The notes beneath the pieces were generated by a model. That model saw only the letters and a program-made list of their open reading frames with translations, did not search any database and was not told where the DNA came from. This document shows, one piece after another, positions 45,549 through 55,945 of a stretch of DNA of 64,000 nucleotides (the first letter of the stretch is position 1; each line of letters begins with the position of its first letter). Source of the stretch: Loripinus fragilis (taxonomy: Eukaryota; Mollusca; Bivalvia; Lucinida; Lucinidae); contig OZ026522.1 of NCBI GenBank assembly GCA_964019695.1, positions 61,775,811 to 61,839,810 on the forward strand, read 5' to 3'. The translations under genes were made by a program, and so were the position numbers.

Positions 45549-47366
45549 GATGATTAACTCTGCATGCTGGGTAATTTTTCATGGTTTTAATGATGTCTGC
45601 TGACATTTTTATGCCCCCCAAAGGAACTTTGGTAGGCATATAGTAATCACACTGTCCGTCCGTCCGTCCCGCTTTTGTGTCCGGTCCATATCTCCTATAT
45701 TCTTTGAGGTAGGAATTCCAAATTTGGTGCGTGGATACATCTTGGGATGGCGGAGTGTCGCCTACCATTTTCGGGTCACTGTGACCTTGACCTTGACCTC
45801 TTACCTAGTTTTTAGAATAATCGTGTCTGGGGCATATCTCATATTATTTGAGGTAGGAATCTCAAATTTGGTGTGTGGATGCATCTTGGGATGACGAAGT
45901 GTGGCATACCATAATTGGGTCACTGTGACCTTAAACTTGACCTCTGACCTAGTTTCTTGAAAACTGCATTGAGTCTGGTGCATATCTCCTATATTCTTTG
46001 AGATAGGAATTCCAATTTTGGTGTGTAAATGCATCTTGGGATGACAGGGTGTCACATGCCATTTTTGGGTCACTGTGACCTTGACCTCTGACCTAGTTTT
46101 AAGAATTATTGTGTCCGGAGCATATCTCTTATATTCTTTGAGTTTGAAATTTGGTGTGTGGATGCATCTTGGGATAGTGGAGTGTCATGTACCATTTTGG
46201 GGTCACTGTGACCTTGACCTTGACCTCTGACCTAGTTTTTAGAATAATCTTGTCCATAGCATATCTCTTATATTATTTGAGGTAAGAATCTCAAATTTAG
46301 TGTGTGGATGCATCTTGTGATGACGAAGTGTTGCATACCATAATTTAGTCACTGTGACCTTGAACTTGACCTCTGACCTAGTTTCTTGAAAACTGCATTG
46401 AGTCTGGTGCTTATCTCCTATATTCTTTGAGATAGGAATTCCAATTTTGGTGTGTAAATACATCTTGGGATGACAGGGTGTCACATACCATTTTTGGGTC
46501 ACTGTGACCTTGAACTCTGACCTAGTTTTAAGAATTATTGTGTCCCGAGCATATCTCATATATTCCTTGAGTTAGGAATTCCAATTTTGGTGTATGGATG
46601 CATCTTGGAATAGGGGAGTGTCATGTACCATTTTCGGGTCACTGTGACCTTGACCTCTGACCTAGTTTTTAGAATAAACATGTCCAGAGCGTATCTCTTA
46701 TATTATTTGAGGTAGGAATCTCAAATTTGGTGTGTGGATGCATCTTTGGATGACGAAGTGTCACTTACCATAATTTAGTCACTGTGACCTTGAACTTGAC
46801 CTCTGACCTAGTTTCTATAAACTGGTGCATATCTCCTATATTCTTTGAAATAGGAATTCCAAATTTGGTATGTAAATGCATCTTGGGATGCCTGAGTGTC
46901 ACAAACCATTTTTGGGTCACTGTGACCTTGACCTCTGACCTAGTTTTCAAGAATTATTGTGTCCAGAGCATATCTCCTATGTTATTTGATGTAGGAATGC
47001 CAAATTTGGGGTGGTGATTCCTCTTGGGATGGCGGAGTGGTGCATACCATTTTGAGTCACTTTGACCTTGACATTGACTTCTGGCCTCATTTCTAGGTTT
47101 TTCGTGCTATATTATAGCTATTTTTCCTCAAATGTGTCTTATGCTAGACCAATTCCTTTGGGGGCATTCGTCACGTGTTTGTGACATTTCTTGTTTTAAA
47201 TTAACTATTTTCATTTTCAAAAAATTCTTTCAGGAACACTATCAGAGTTTCAAATGGGTTGGACCCAGATCAGGACGGACATTCTGTTGGTCCTGATCTG
47301 GGTCCAAACTGTTTGCAAAAGTTATCAGCAGATGAGAAAAAATTGCCGCTAGCTAGAGAAGAGTTA
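45549..47366. repeat. Foldback MITE, family H, split by a tandem-repeat element
   Basis: The left part (TTAACTCTGCATGCTGGGTA, ATGATGTCTGCTGACATTTT) stops at 45,610. The right part resumes at 47,195 with TAAATTAACTATTTTC, AGGAACACTATCAGAGTTTC and GTTATCAGCAGATGAGAAA, and ends AAGAGTTAA. Confidence 0.85.
45611..47194. mobile_element. HINE/Helentron-like non-autonomous element with ten 142-bp monomers
   Basis: The insertion begins ATGCCCCCCAAAGGAAC and has the inverted TTCCTTTGGGGGCAT near its other end, giving subterminal inverted repeats. A short hairpin GTCACGTGTTTGTGAC (47,170-47,185) lies just before the 3' end, and insertion is within a run of T. These are features of Helentron-associated elements, known in bivalves for carrying a core of tandem repeats. 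The core has ten monomers of 134-149 bp, each with ATATCTCCTATATT.., TAGGAATTCCAAATTTGGTG, TGGATGCATCTTGGGATG, then GGGTCACTGTGACCTTGACC. A CCGTCCGTCCGTCC microsatellite follows the 5' end. Class assignment is an inference. Confidence 0.7.
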
Positions 47367-47515
47367 ATGACTCTGTGGGGATAATAATGAGAGTCGACCC
47401 TGGCAAGTGGGCCCTGCTGTTGGCCTCATTCTGGGAAATGTGGGCTGGCTTTCAAATGTCTCGACTAGCATATAAGGCCAAATAGAAAAAAAAAACTTGT
47501 TTTGGGTAACAGGTC

Positions 47516-47770
47516 TTAAAATTTTAGGTAGGGTAGGCACACATTTTTTTTAAATTATTTTTTGTTCTGGAAAAAAATATAATTTTATGCATTTTGAAAC
47601 GCGAAATGCCTTTCACACATTTTTTTTAAATTATTTTTTGTTCTGGAAAAAAATATAATTTTATGCATTTTCAAAAAGCATAAAATTATATTTTTTCTAG
47701 AAAACCTGAAAAAATTCTTGGTTTCACCAGTAAATTTAGGTAGGGTCGGGTTACCCTAAACACAGGATTT
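47516..47770. repeat. 66-bp duplication with an inverted third copy
   Basis: CACACATTTTTTTTAAATTA, TTTTTTGTTCTGGAAAAAAA and TATAATTTTATGCATTTT occur twice. They are followed by the inverted AAAAGCATAAAATTATATTT. Outer GGTAGGGTAGG and GTAGGGTCGGG flank the whole. Confidence 0.85.
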
Positions 47771-48044
47771 TTTCATATGGCCTAAGAATAATGCAGAGTA
47801 GATTGAATCATTTGACTGTAAATGGGTGGCTTGCAAATGGCTGGGGCATCAGAAGGAGCCCATATTAGTGGATTTTGAATGAATGTAGATAGGCGTGAAT
47901 TGTTTTAATTAGCATCAAATGCAAATAGCATGTAAGATGAATGCAGAATGAATAATGGAGTGTTTTTAATGTAAGCATGGTCTTAATAGGCTTCAGGTAA
48001 TAGGGTGTAATTATGTTAATTTTCTTCTATCTCACATGAAATAT

Positions 48045-48290
48045 GGGCCACAACGCTAGAAAACCTGTCTTCGGTGTTTGTGAACTACAAAGGCGCAGAC
48101 CAGCCTGCGCATCCGCGCAGTCTGATCACCACCTTTGTTACTCGCTTATTTGAAAGCATAATAGCTCAACTTGCTATGATCAAAATTTCAATTTTCTAGC
48201 TAGTCTCTGTAGCTGAGCAGACTGGTTTGAATCTCGCTTTGTCGGAAACCCCGAAGACTGATTTTGTCGCAACGGGGCCCATATGATGTG
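48045..48290. repeat. Foldback MITE, family D
   Basis: GGGCCACAACGCTAGAAAAC, GCGCAGACCAGCCTGCGCAT CCGCGCAG core, AGCTAGTCTCTGTAGCTGAG, TTTGTCGCAACGGGGCCCAT. Confidence 0.9.
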
Positions 48291-48299
48291 GGTTTTCAA

Positions 48300-48520
48300 T
48301 ATTTTCAACAAAACTGAAAGTATAATTGAGCCATGACCTGACAAAACCAACAAAATTAGAATGCACCCAGTGAAGACTCAGATCAGCATGGGCATTTGCC
48401 CAGTCTGATCAGAGTCTCCGCTGTGTGCTCAGTGGATAACTATATATTTATCTGTCTCAAGGAGATGATTCTTTTGATGAGGACCCAAAACATATGTATA
48501 AATTGATGGATAAAAAATTC
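48300..48520. repeat. Fragments of related foldbacks (F-like, then A-like)
   Basis: At 48,335-48,435 GAGCCATGACCTGACAAAAC and CAGATCAGCATGGGCATTTG CCCAGTCTGATCAGAGTC form a weak hairpin. At 48,455-48,520 family A pieces follow (AAGGAGATGATTCTTTTGAT, CCCAAAACATATGTATAAA). Confidence 0.5.
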
Positions 48521-48629
48521 TAACAATTTTCCGCATAAATATGTTATGTTGTTCCAAATCAGCAGGTGCAATTTGTTGAGTGCCCAGTTAATGACCAAAG
48601 AGGGATTTATACTTCACTGAAGCACCAAT

Positions 48630-48870
48630 ATGATATTGGCCTCGATGCGAGAAAACCTGTCTTCGGGGGTTTGCGAACAACAAAGGCGCAGACCAGTCTG
48701 TGCATCAGTGTAGACTGATCAGCTCCTTTGTTATTCACTTTTTGGAAAGTATCATATTCAAATTTGCTACAAGTGAAATTTCATTTTTTTTTGCCAGGAG
48801 ATTGGTTTGAGTCTCGCTTTGTCGGAAACCAGAAAGACAGGGTTTGTCGGGGTGAGGCCCAGATTATGCG
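48630..48870. repeat. Foldback MITE, family D
   Basis: GGCCTCGATGCGAGAAAACC TGTCTTCGG, CAGACCAGTCTGTGCATCAG, AGTCTCGCTTTGTCGGAAAC, GTTTGTCGGGGTGAGGCCC. Confidence 0.85.
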
Positions 48871-49116
48871 GCAAAATGCATACACAACACGACTGTTCCA
48901 CCGTATAAGAACCCAATCATATGTTTATTTTAGTGCAATATTTGTGTTTGGCTTATGGATGTGTTCTTTACACTTATTTTAAGACTTACAATAATTATTA
49001 TTTTCTTATGCTTACAAATTCCTTTTTCTCAGAAACTGTGTTCTTTAGCAGACCTTTTTAAAAATTTGGTTGTTGAAAACAGTTTTTCTTTAGCTTTTTG
49101 CTTGAATGTACAAAAT

Positions 49117-49357
49117 TTGAGCTGTGACATATGATTGACAACAATGTGGCATTTTGACAAGCGTAGACTCGGACGAGTCTGTGAAGCCTGCTTTTAAGCT
49201 GACAAACTCCAAATGATGTTCATTCAGTAGCTTAAGACCCATAGAATATTGAAGCGATGCGCAAAGGCTCTGATCAGACTGCATGTATGCGCAGGACGAT
49301 CTGAGGCTTTGCTGGTCACACATACCACATTGTTGGAAATTCATGTCGTAGCTCAAA
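49117..49357. repeat. Foldback MITE, family F
   Basis: TTGAGCTGTGACATATGATT at the left and GGAAATTCATGTCGTAGCTC AA at the right. Inner CTGCATGTATGCGCAGGACG. Confidence 0.85.
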
Positions 49358-49737
49358 TGTATTTATTATGAATAATGTCTTAAGGACATGATGGCAATTT
49401 TTAGGCCCTGGTTCCTTGAGCAAATAAAAGGAGCAGTCTGGTCAGAGTTGCCACTGGTATTCTGTCAGTCATTTATTTATAAATGGTATTTGTTAATAGT
49501 TGTTAAATAGATGTATAAATTTGTTTACTCAGACCAAAAGTGACATTATTCAAGAAATCCAATATCCATTTAATTCTTTATTTGATTTATTTTGTTTTCT
49601 TTTTTCTATGATATAGTTTACAAATACTCTAAAATCTTAGTGATTTACATGGTTGTGCTATATGATGATGTTTGCCAGGATTAAAATGTTTATGTGTTGT
49701 TGCTTTTTGAAAAAAAGATTTTATTTTTTACATGTAC

Positions 49738-49900
49738 ACTACAATTCCTATATAACACGGATTTGGATATAGCACTCATGTTGTGGATCCCAAATTTTTA
49801 CCAAGTAATTTTACAAAGGAATAATAGGAAAATGACCATAAAATGGTCATTTTCCTAAAATTCCTTTGTAAAATTGTCCCTTAACACAATTCACTTATAA
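49738..49900. repeat. Foldback MITE, family B
   Basis: TACACTACAATTCCTATATA at the left, central GGAAAATGACCATAAAATGG TCATTTTCC, ACAATTCACTTATAACATG at the right. Confidence 0.8.
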
Positions 49901-50432
49901 CATGCAGAGCTCTCACTAGGATTTTGAAAACAGGCGTCCCAGAGCTCTCTTTTCCAAAAAGTGGGAGTCCCACCATACAAAAGAATATAGCCTCCTTCAA
50001 AAATAGGAGTCCCAGCCAAAAAATGGGAGTTCAGAACTGCAAATCAGCAGTTAGTGAGAGCTCTGACATGGTCCATTCATACTCAGACCCAGTATACACC
50101 GACTAGTAACTGACATACAGGTAAATGTTTATATTGGAAATATGTTGTCGAGGCTGAGCTTTGCATTTCCGTCAGTGACCAGTCTGTTTATACTGAATCC
50201 AAGATTCATATGTCCCAAAAATAGTGTTATCAAAGGACTGCACTTGACCAGAACATTTTGTTAAAAAATTTGACCTTGTAAAATTTGGTAGAGTTAACAA
50301 GGATTGTAACATACTTTATTTTGCTTTTAACTTTGGTTCATTTTTTTTCATATAAAATTCCTGTGTGTTTGTGTATAACATTCCACCAACAGCTAACTTT
50401 AAAGGTCATATGGAGATGGAACCATGGCTTAA

Positions 50433-50672
50433 CCCTTAAAGCGCCAAGAAAAAACTGCATCTGAAAATGTCGTCTGCTGAAGTCGTCTGTTGCAAATAGT
50501 TGCCTAACATTACTGATGAATTAAGTATAGAAGCAAACCGTGTGGACCAAGAAAAGACTGCTTTTATAGGAGCAGTCTGATCTGGGTCCACACTGTTTGC
50601 CATAGAGGCTTCTTAAACATTTCAGCAGACCAGAAAAGCAGACGACTTTTGTTGCGATTGGTGCATTAAGGA
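50433..50672. mobile_element. piggyBac-like MITE, family G
   Basis: TTAA at 50,429 and 50,673. The left end is CCCTTAAAGCGCCAAG. The right end TTGGTGCATTAAGGA has one changed base in the GGG. Core GGAGCAGTCTGATCTGGGTC. Confidence 0.8.
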
Positions 50673-50727
50673 TTAAGTCTCATCTGACATGCCCATACAG
50701 TAAAACCTGTGTAAAATGGCCACTCTG

Positions 50728-52268
50728 AATAGTAGAATCAACACAACTTTGCTGCCAAGTTTGTAAGCATTGCTGGACTTTCTGATCATAGTGGAATCCA
50801 ACACAACTTTTACTGCCAAGTTTGTAAGCATTGCTTGATTTTCTTTTATCATAGTGGAATCCAACACAACTTTTGCTATTAAGTTTGTAAGCATTGCTGG
50901 ACTTTCTGATCATAGTGGAATCCAACACAACTTTTGCTGCAAAGTTTGTAAGCATTAGTGGATTTTTTATCATTGTAGAATCAACCATCTTTGCTGCCAA
51001 GTTTGTAAGCATGGCTGAACCTTTTGATCATAGTGGAATCCAACACAACTTTTGCTGCCAAATTTGTAAGCATTGCTGAACTTTTTGATCATAGTGAAAT
51101 CCAAAACAACTTTTGCTGCCAAATTTGTAAGCATTGCTGAACTTTTTTCTCATAGTGGAATTCAATACAATTTTTGCTGCCAAGTTTGTAAGCATTGCTG
51201 GACTTTTTGATCATAGTGGAATCCAACACAACTTTTACTGCCAAGTTTGTAAGCATTGCTTGATTTTCTTTTATCATAGTGGAATCCAACACAACTTTTG
51301 CTATTAAGTTTGTAAGCATTGCTGGACTTTCTGATCATAGTGGAATCCAACACAACTTTTACTGCCAAGTTTGTAAGCATTGCTGGACTTTTTTTATTAT
51401 CAAAGTGGAATCCAACACAACTTTTGCTGCAAAGTTTGTAAGCAGTAGTGGATTTTTTATCATTGTAGAATCAACCATCTTTGCTGCCAAGTTTGTAAGC
51501 ATGTCTGAACCTTTTGATCGTAGTGGAATCCAACACAACTTTTGCTGCCAAATTTGTAAGCATTGCTGAACTTTTTGATCATAGTGAAATCCAAAACAAC
51601 TTTTGCTGCCAAATTTGTAAGCATTGCTGAACTTTTTGATCATAGGGGAATTCAATACAATTTTTGCTGCCAAGTTTGTAAGCATTGCTGGACTTTTTGA
51701 TCATAGTGGAATTTAACACAACTTTTTCTGCCAAGTTTGTAAGCATTGCTTGATTTTTTTATCATAGCGGAATCCAACACAACTTTTGCTATTAAGTTTG
51801 TAAGCATTGCTGGACTTTCTGATCATAGTGGAATCCAACACAACTTTTACTGCCAAGTTTGTAAGCATTGCTGGACTTTTTTTTATTATCAAAGTGGAAT
51901 CCAACACAACTTTTGCTGCAAAGTTTGTAAGCATTAGTGGATTTTTTATCATTGTAGAATCAACCATCTTTGCTGCCAAGTTTGTAAGCATGGCTGAACC
52001 TTTTGATCGTAGTGGAATCCAACACAACTTTTGCTGCCAAATTTGTAAGCATTGCTGAACTTTTTGATCATAGTGGAATTCAATACAATTTTTGCTGCCA
52101 AGTTTGTAAGCATTGCTGGACTTTTTGATCATAGTGGAATTTAACACAACTTTTTCTGCCAAGTTTGTAAGCATTGCTTGACTTTTTGATCATAGTGGAA
52201 TTCAACACAACTTTTTCTGCCAAGTTTGTAAGCATTGCTAGACTTTTTTGATCATAGTGGAATCCAAC
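50728..52268. repeat. 61-bp minisatellite with higher-order repeat structure
   Basis: About 25 monomers of 57-63 bp: GTTTGTAAGCATTGCTGGAC, TTTTTGATCATAGTGGAATC, CAACACAACTTTTGCTGCCA A. Variant monomers (AGTGGATTTTTTATCATTGT; TTGATTTTCTTTTATCATAG; GCTATTAAG) recur in a fixed order, giving blocks of about 425 bp (7 units) and 488 bp (8 units). Monomer length is not a multiple of three and all frames are low-complexity, so the open frames here are not genes. A pogo-like end (CAGTAAAACCTGTGTAAAAT at 50,699) sits at its left border. Confidence 0.93.
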
Positions 52269-52557
52269 ACTATTTTAGGCTAGACAACTAGGGATTTTTT
52301 CGCCATATAATTTAATCCTTATCCTGTCAATATTTTTTTTTATTCTGATGTCTTCTTTTTATATCTGCTGTATATATTAAAGTGCTGTTCAGATTAGATT
52401 TTATGATGGATTAAAAGCAAACACTATGAACCCTGATCAGACTGCTCCCATAGGACAGTCTGATCTGGGTCCATACTGTAGTAATATAGTCTAACTAAGA
52501 AAATTATCAGACAAGAGAGCAGAAAACAGAAGTTGTGACTGGCGGGTAAAGCGTTAA

Positions 52558-52795
52558 CCCTTAATGAGCCAATCGCAACAAAAGTCGTCTGCTTTTTTGT
52601 CTGCTGAAAGTTTAAGAATCCTCTATGGTAAACAGTGTGGACCCAGACCAGACTGCTCCTATAGGAGCAGTCTGTTCTGGGTCCATGCTGTTTGCTTCTA
52701 TACTTAATTTGTCAGTAATGCAAGGCAATTATTTGCAGCAGACGACTTCAGCAGATGACATTTTCAGATGCATTTTTTTCTTGGCACTTTAAGGG
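52558..52795. mobile_element. piggyBac-like MITE, family G, next to exon B
   Basis: Perfect TTAA target copies (52,554-52,557 and 52,796-52,799). Ends are CCCTTAATGAGCCAAT and the inverted GGCACTTTAAGGG. The orientation is opposite to the other copies. Core CTGCTCCTATAGGAGCAG. Confidence 0.88.
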
Positions 52796-52813
52796 TTAAT
52801 TAAATACATCCAG

Positions 52814-52874
52814 GACTGTTTGGACATCCTGATCAGACAGCATAACCAGAGCTTACCTCTCTCAAATATACAGA
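52814..52874 (+). CDS. Unidentified gene, exon B
   Basis: 61 nt after ATACATCCAG, phase 0 in, encoding DCLDILIRQHNQSLPLSNIQ, then A|GTAAGA. Its entry phase fits exon A and its exit phase (one base) fits exon C. A piggyBac-like MITE ends 18 bp upstream, so the pyrimidine tract for this acceptor comes from the MITE. Confidence 0.6.
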
Positions 52875-53054
52875 GTAAGAAGGTAATGATGTATCCTAAC
52901 ATTCCATAACCCTTTATAGAACAATTGACTTTTCTATGAAGTTTTTGATAGAATGAATGTCAGGATGGTCCATTGTATGTATAGAGGGGTCACAGGTCAT
53001 AATTTCCAAATAATTTTGTATTTCTTTCACTGAAGATTGGTTTTGTCTTAGTAA

Positions 53055-53125
53055 TAAGTGCAGATCCTGATGAAATGTTGAGTTCCACAGCACTTTATCT
53101 GGGTTTACTGTTTGCCAAGCTACCT
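53055..53125. repeat. Hairpin, family J
   Basis: AGTGCAGATCCTGATGAAAT, GTTGAGTTCCACAGCACTTT ATC, TGGGTTTACTGTTTGCCAAG. Diverged. Confidence 0.55.
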
Positions 53126-53379
53126 AGTTACAGGGATATAACTTTTCGACTGAAATGTTGTTGACTGGTTTCTTTAAGTGCCATGTTGAAGGGAGGGTAT
53201 GAAAAAATCACACATGACAAGGTTAAGAAGTGGTAAACATGACTTGGATTTTGGAGATTGACATTAACTCTGCAATGTCATGCTATGTGTTATACTATAC
53301 TGTAATTTTATACCATGTTAAAAATCTGTTGCAAATTATTTACAGTATTAACACTAAATATTTAGCCACCTAAACTTTT

Positions 53380-53545
53380 GCATGCCGGGAAAAATTTTGC
53401 ATGGTTTTTAGTTGTCAGATTTCCTGAAAACTATCAGAGAGTCAAACAGTTTGCATCCAGATAAGGTCTGACATTATGGCAGGGTGTATCTGGTTCCAAA
53501 CTGTTAGCAAAGGTAATCATCATACACAACTATCAGGTAAAGAGT
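53380..53545. repeat. Foldback MITE, family H, diverged
   Basis: TGCATGCCGGGAAAAATTTT, AAAACTATCAGAGAGTCAAA, TGCATCCAGATAAGGTCTGA, then CAAACTGTTAGCAAAGGTAA. Confidence 0.65.
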
Positions 53546-53697
53546 TTTTTTCTGACCATTGTTGAAATAAGCTGAATCATGCAAAAAGGTCTTCTACCCT
53601 ATGTCCTACTGAGCCCAGATTTAGTATTCCTTATTTATCATAAATATCCACATACCTTTATGCTGGAATAATGAAATGGGCCATCACACAATATTAT

Positions 53698-53850
53698 GGT
53701 AAAAATGAAACTGTCTTAAGCGGCCACTCAAAAAATTAGACAAAACAAAGGTCTTAAAGACAGATGGTAGCTTAGTGCAGGTTGAAAGTAATACAGGGAG
53801 CATTCTGCAATACTTTCGACCTGCATTAAGCGATTATCCGTTTTGAAAAC
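53698..53850. repeat. MITE, family P (pogo-like)
   Basis: AACTGTCTTAAGCGGCCACT C at the left, then CAGGTTGAAAGTAATACAGG GAGCATTCTGCAATACTTTC GACCTGCATTAAGCG as central hairpin. Confidence 0.72.
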
Positions 53851-53934
53851 ATAATTTTGGGTCCTCTTTTGAATGATAGATATTGACATAGCCTTTTTCA
53901 CATTTAACCTTTTGTATGCTAGAAGCCCCTGAAT

Positions 53935-54015
53935 GGGTACTCTGGCAAACAGTGAAGACTGAGATGAAATGAAGCATAATGCTGCATTTCATCAGGGTAT
54001 CCACTGTTTGCTATT
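53935..54015. repeat. Hairpin, family J
   Basis: GGCAAACAGTGAAGACTGAG, ATGAAATGAAGCATAATGCT GCATTTCATCAGGGTATCC, ACTGTTTGCTATT. The stem is good. Confidence 0.8.
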
Positions 54016-54056
54016 AAAGCAACCTTCACGGACAGAAATACATCACAATTTAAAGA

Positions 54057-54245
54057 ATGTATAACAAAACATCCGAACATCCGGGGTGTCTGAAATGGCA
54101 TGGGATGTTCTGTTCCGGGTGGCAAATCTTTATGGGATGTTTTGTCTGGGGTGGCAAATCTTTGTTGGATGTTTTATCTGGGGTGACAAAAAAATGGCAT
54201 TGGATATTTTGTCCGGCTCCCCAATTTAAAACTTCCACCTTTACC
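54057..54245. repeat. Short direct repeats around GGATGTTTTGTC
   Basis: GGGATGTTCTGTTCCGGGTG GCAAATC, GGGATGTTTTGTCTGGGGTG, GGATGTTTTATCTGGGGTGA and GGATATTTTGTCCGG recur about every 40 bp. Confidence 0.7.
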
Positions 54246-54423
54246 CCTTAAAGTACAAAATTGGCAATCCTATACTTATTGTGTGAATATGTATGGGGAT
54301 ATCCATCAGAATACAAAGGATTAAAGCAAAACACATGACATATGTTGCCATTTATGGATTGTCTCAATTTTGCACATTAGCCATAATTATTTTTCAAATC
54401 ATATCATTCTTTAAGCACATAAT

Positions 54424-54665
54424 TGAGCCACGGCATGAGATTTCTAACAATGTGGTATTTGCAACCAGCAAAGCCTCAGATCAGCCTGCACATATGTGCA
54501 GTCTGATCAGAGCCTTTGCTAGTCGCTTTAATATTATATGAGTGTTAAGCTACTGACTGAGCATTATTTTGAGTTTCTAAGCTTAAAAGGGGGCTGCACA
54601 GGCTTGTCTGAGCCTACACTTATCAAAATGCCACATTGTTGGAAATCACATGTCGCAGCTCATAT
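54424..54665. repeat. Foldback MITE, family F
   Basis: GAGCCACGGCATGAGATTTC at the left and ATCACATGTCGCAGCTCAT at the right. Inner GCACATATGTGCAGTCTGAT CAGAG palindrome. Confidence 0.9.
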
Positions 54666-54764
54666 AGGCTGTACAACTGTGAGGAGTACAAGGTTACATG
54701 TAGTTCTTGAAATAAAGATAGAGCTGTTATTTAAATATACATAATTTGCCATATACTGTCCTGC

Positions 54765-54985
54765 CAGCCAAGAGTGACAGTGATGTCATGTTTTGTTTAC
54801 AAAGTTATTAGAGACTTAGAATCGATAGATAACTTGTGTATTAATCCTATCCACAGGATAGGATTAATACACAAGTGATCTATCGATTCGCATTATCTCA
54901 AGTGGAGTATACAAGTTAATGTTTTGCTTTGAAATTGTCAACAAAATAAAAAAAAAATGTCACTCTTGGTTGGCATGACTGTAGT
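54765..54985. repeat. Foldback element with long perfect inner stem
   Basis: At 54,821-54,889 the arm ATCGATAGATAACTTGTGTA, TTAATCCTATCC is mirrored by GGATAGGATTAA, TACACAAGTGATCTATCGAT. Outer arms GCCAAGAGTGACA and TGTCACTCTTGG close the element. Confidence 0.9.
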
Positions 54986-55330
54986 AACCAGTATTTCAAT
55001 GATGATTGGCAGCTTGACATATTGTAAAGCAGCTTGACATGTTGTAAAGAGGCAAATACACTGAATGGGCATGATGCTTGGTCTAGTATCAATTTTTGGA
55101 CATGGCATGTAGAGATTTTAAATCAAACCAAGTACACCTTATTGTATTGTGATATTTCTAGAAATCCAACACCTGCAATATATCTTCAAATCCATGATTT
55201 ATACATATTATATTTATACATGTATGTATGGAAACTTTATAAAGTGCAATTTATTTGTATGATAAATTGAGGCATGTTCCTTGGTGTACACTAAGTCTTC
55301 TTGTATTTATCATAACTCTCTCTCTTTCAG

Positions 55331-55390
55331 TCAATAATAACATGCAAGAATTTATCAAATACCGCATGTTAAGGAGGCATAGACACATAG
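55331..55390 (+). CDS. Unidentified gene, exon C
   Basis: 60 nt after a strong CTCTCTCTCTTTCAG acceptor. The carried base makes an Ile codon, then NNNMQEFIKYRMLRRHRHI, then ATAG|GTGAAA. The donor coincides with the first bases of a family I MITE, so the true end of this exon is uncertain. No later exon could be linked by phase. Confidence 0.5.
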
Positions 55391-55580
55391 GTGAAAGTTT
55401 TCAGGATTATTCCAGAATTCAGGATTTTGAGGCTGACTTTCCATAGAAAGTCAGCCTCAAAATCCTAAACAATTGATCGTTTAAACTTGAAATTGTTGAT
55501 ATTTGTAGGCATACTGCAAGTTTAAAAGATTTGATTTGAAAATACAGGATTTTTGAAATTTTGAACTTTCATCCATGTAG
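55389..55580. repeat. Foldback MITE, family I, intact copy
   Basis: GGTGAAAGTTTTCAGGATTA, hairpin GAGGCTGACTTTCCATAGAA AGTCAGCCTC, then TTTGAACTTTCATCC. It abuts exon C of the unidentified gene. Confidence 0.85.
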
Positions 55581-55714
55581 ACATTATTATCAACATGATC
55601 CTAAAATAGTCAGACTGAGACACCTGAACAAACTGTGTAAACCTAGATCAGACTGCCAGGTCTACACTGTTTGCCATACAGTGCTTTGCATTTTACACAT
55701 CTCACCAGGCCTAG

Positions 55715-55945
55715 AGGTTATACAACTTTTTTCATGCTCAACTCAACTTAGTATGAAATTATGCTTATAAACGTAAAAAAATGCCAATTTTTGGCATGTT
55801 TGCATTTATTAGCATGATAAATACAACATCTGGGAAATTGAAAACAAGAAAAGTCTTTAATTTTCAGCATTTTGGTTTTATGAGCAATATAAATTTCATG
55901 CTCAGTTGAGTTGAGCATGAAAAACGTTTTATAACCTTGGGCCAG
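55715..55945. repeat. Foldback MITE, family C
   Basis: GAGGTTATACAACTTTTTTC, AATGCCAATTTTTGGCATG, GAGTTGAGCATGAAAAACGT TTTATAACC. Confidence 0.85.

Noticed and set aside
45801..47017. Open frames in the 142-bp array and in the 183-bp arrays
   Set aside because: They are tandem-repeat shadows, and the repeats are dispersed in other places in unrelated contexts.
50673..52174. Several overlapping open frames on both strands in the minisatellite (MLTNLAAKVVLDSTMI-type peptides)
   Set aside because: The 61-bp monomer is not a multiple of three and the frames only reflect the repeat. No start context or splice structure, and all frames are equally low in complexity.
50728..52268. CRISPR-like array of regular repeats
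   Set aside because: Repeats are contiguous 61-bp monomers without unique spacers, in a eukaryotic locus.
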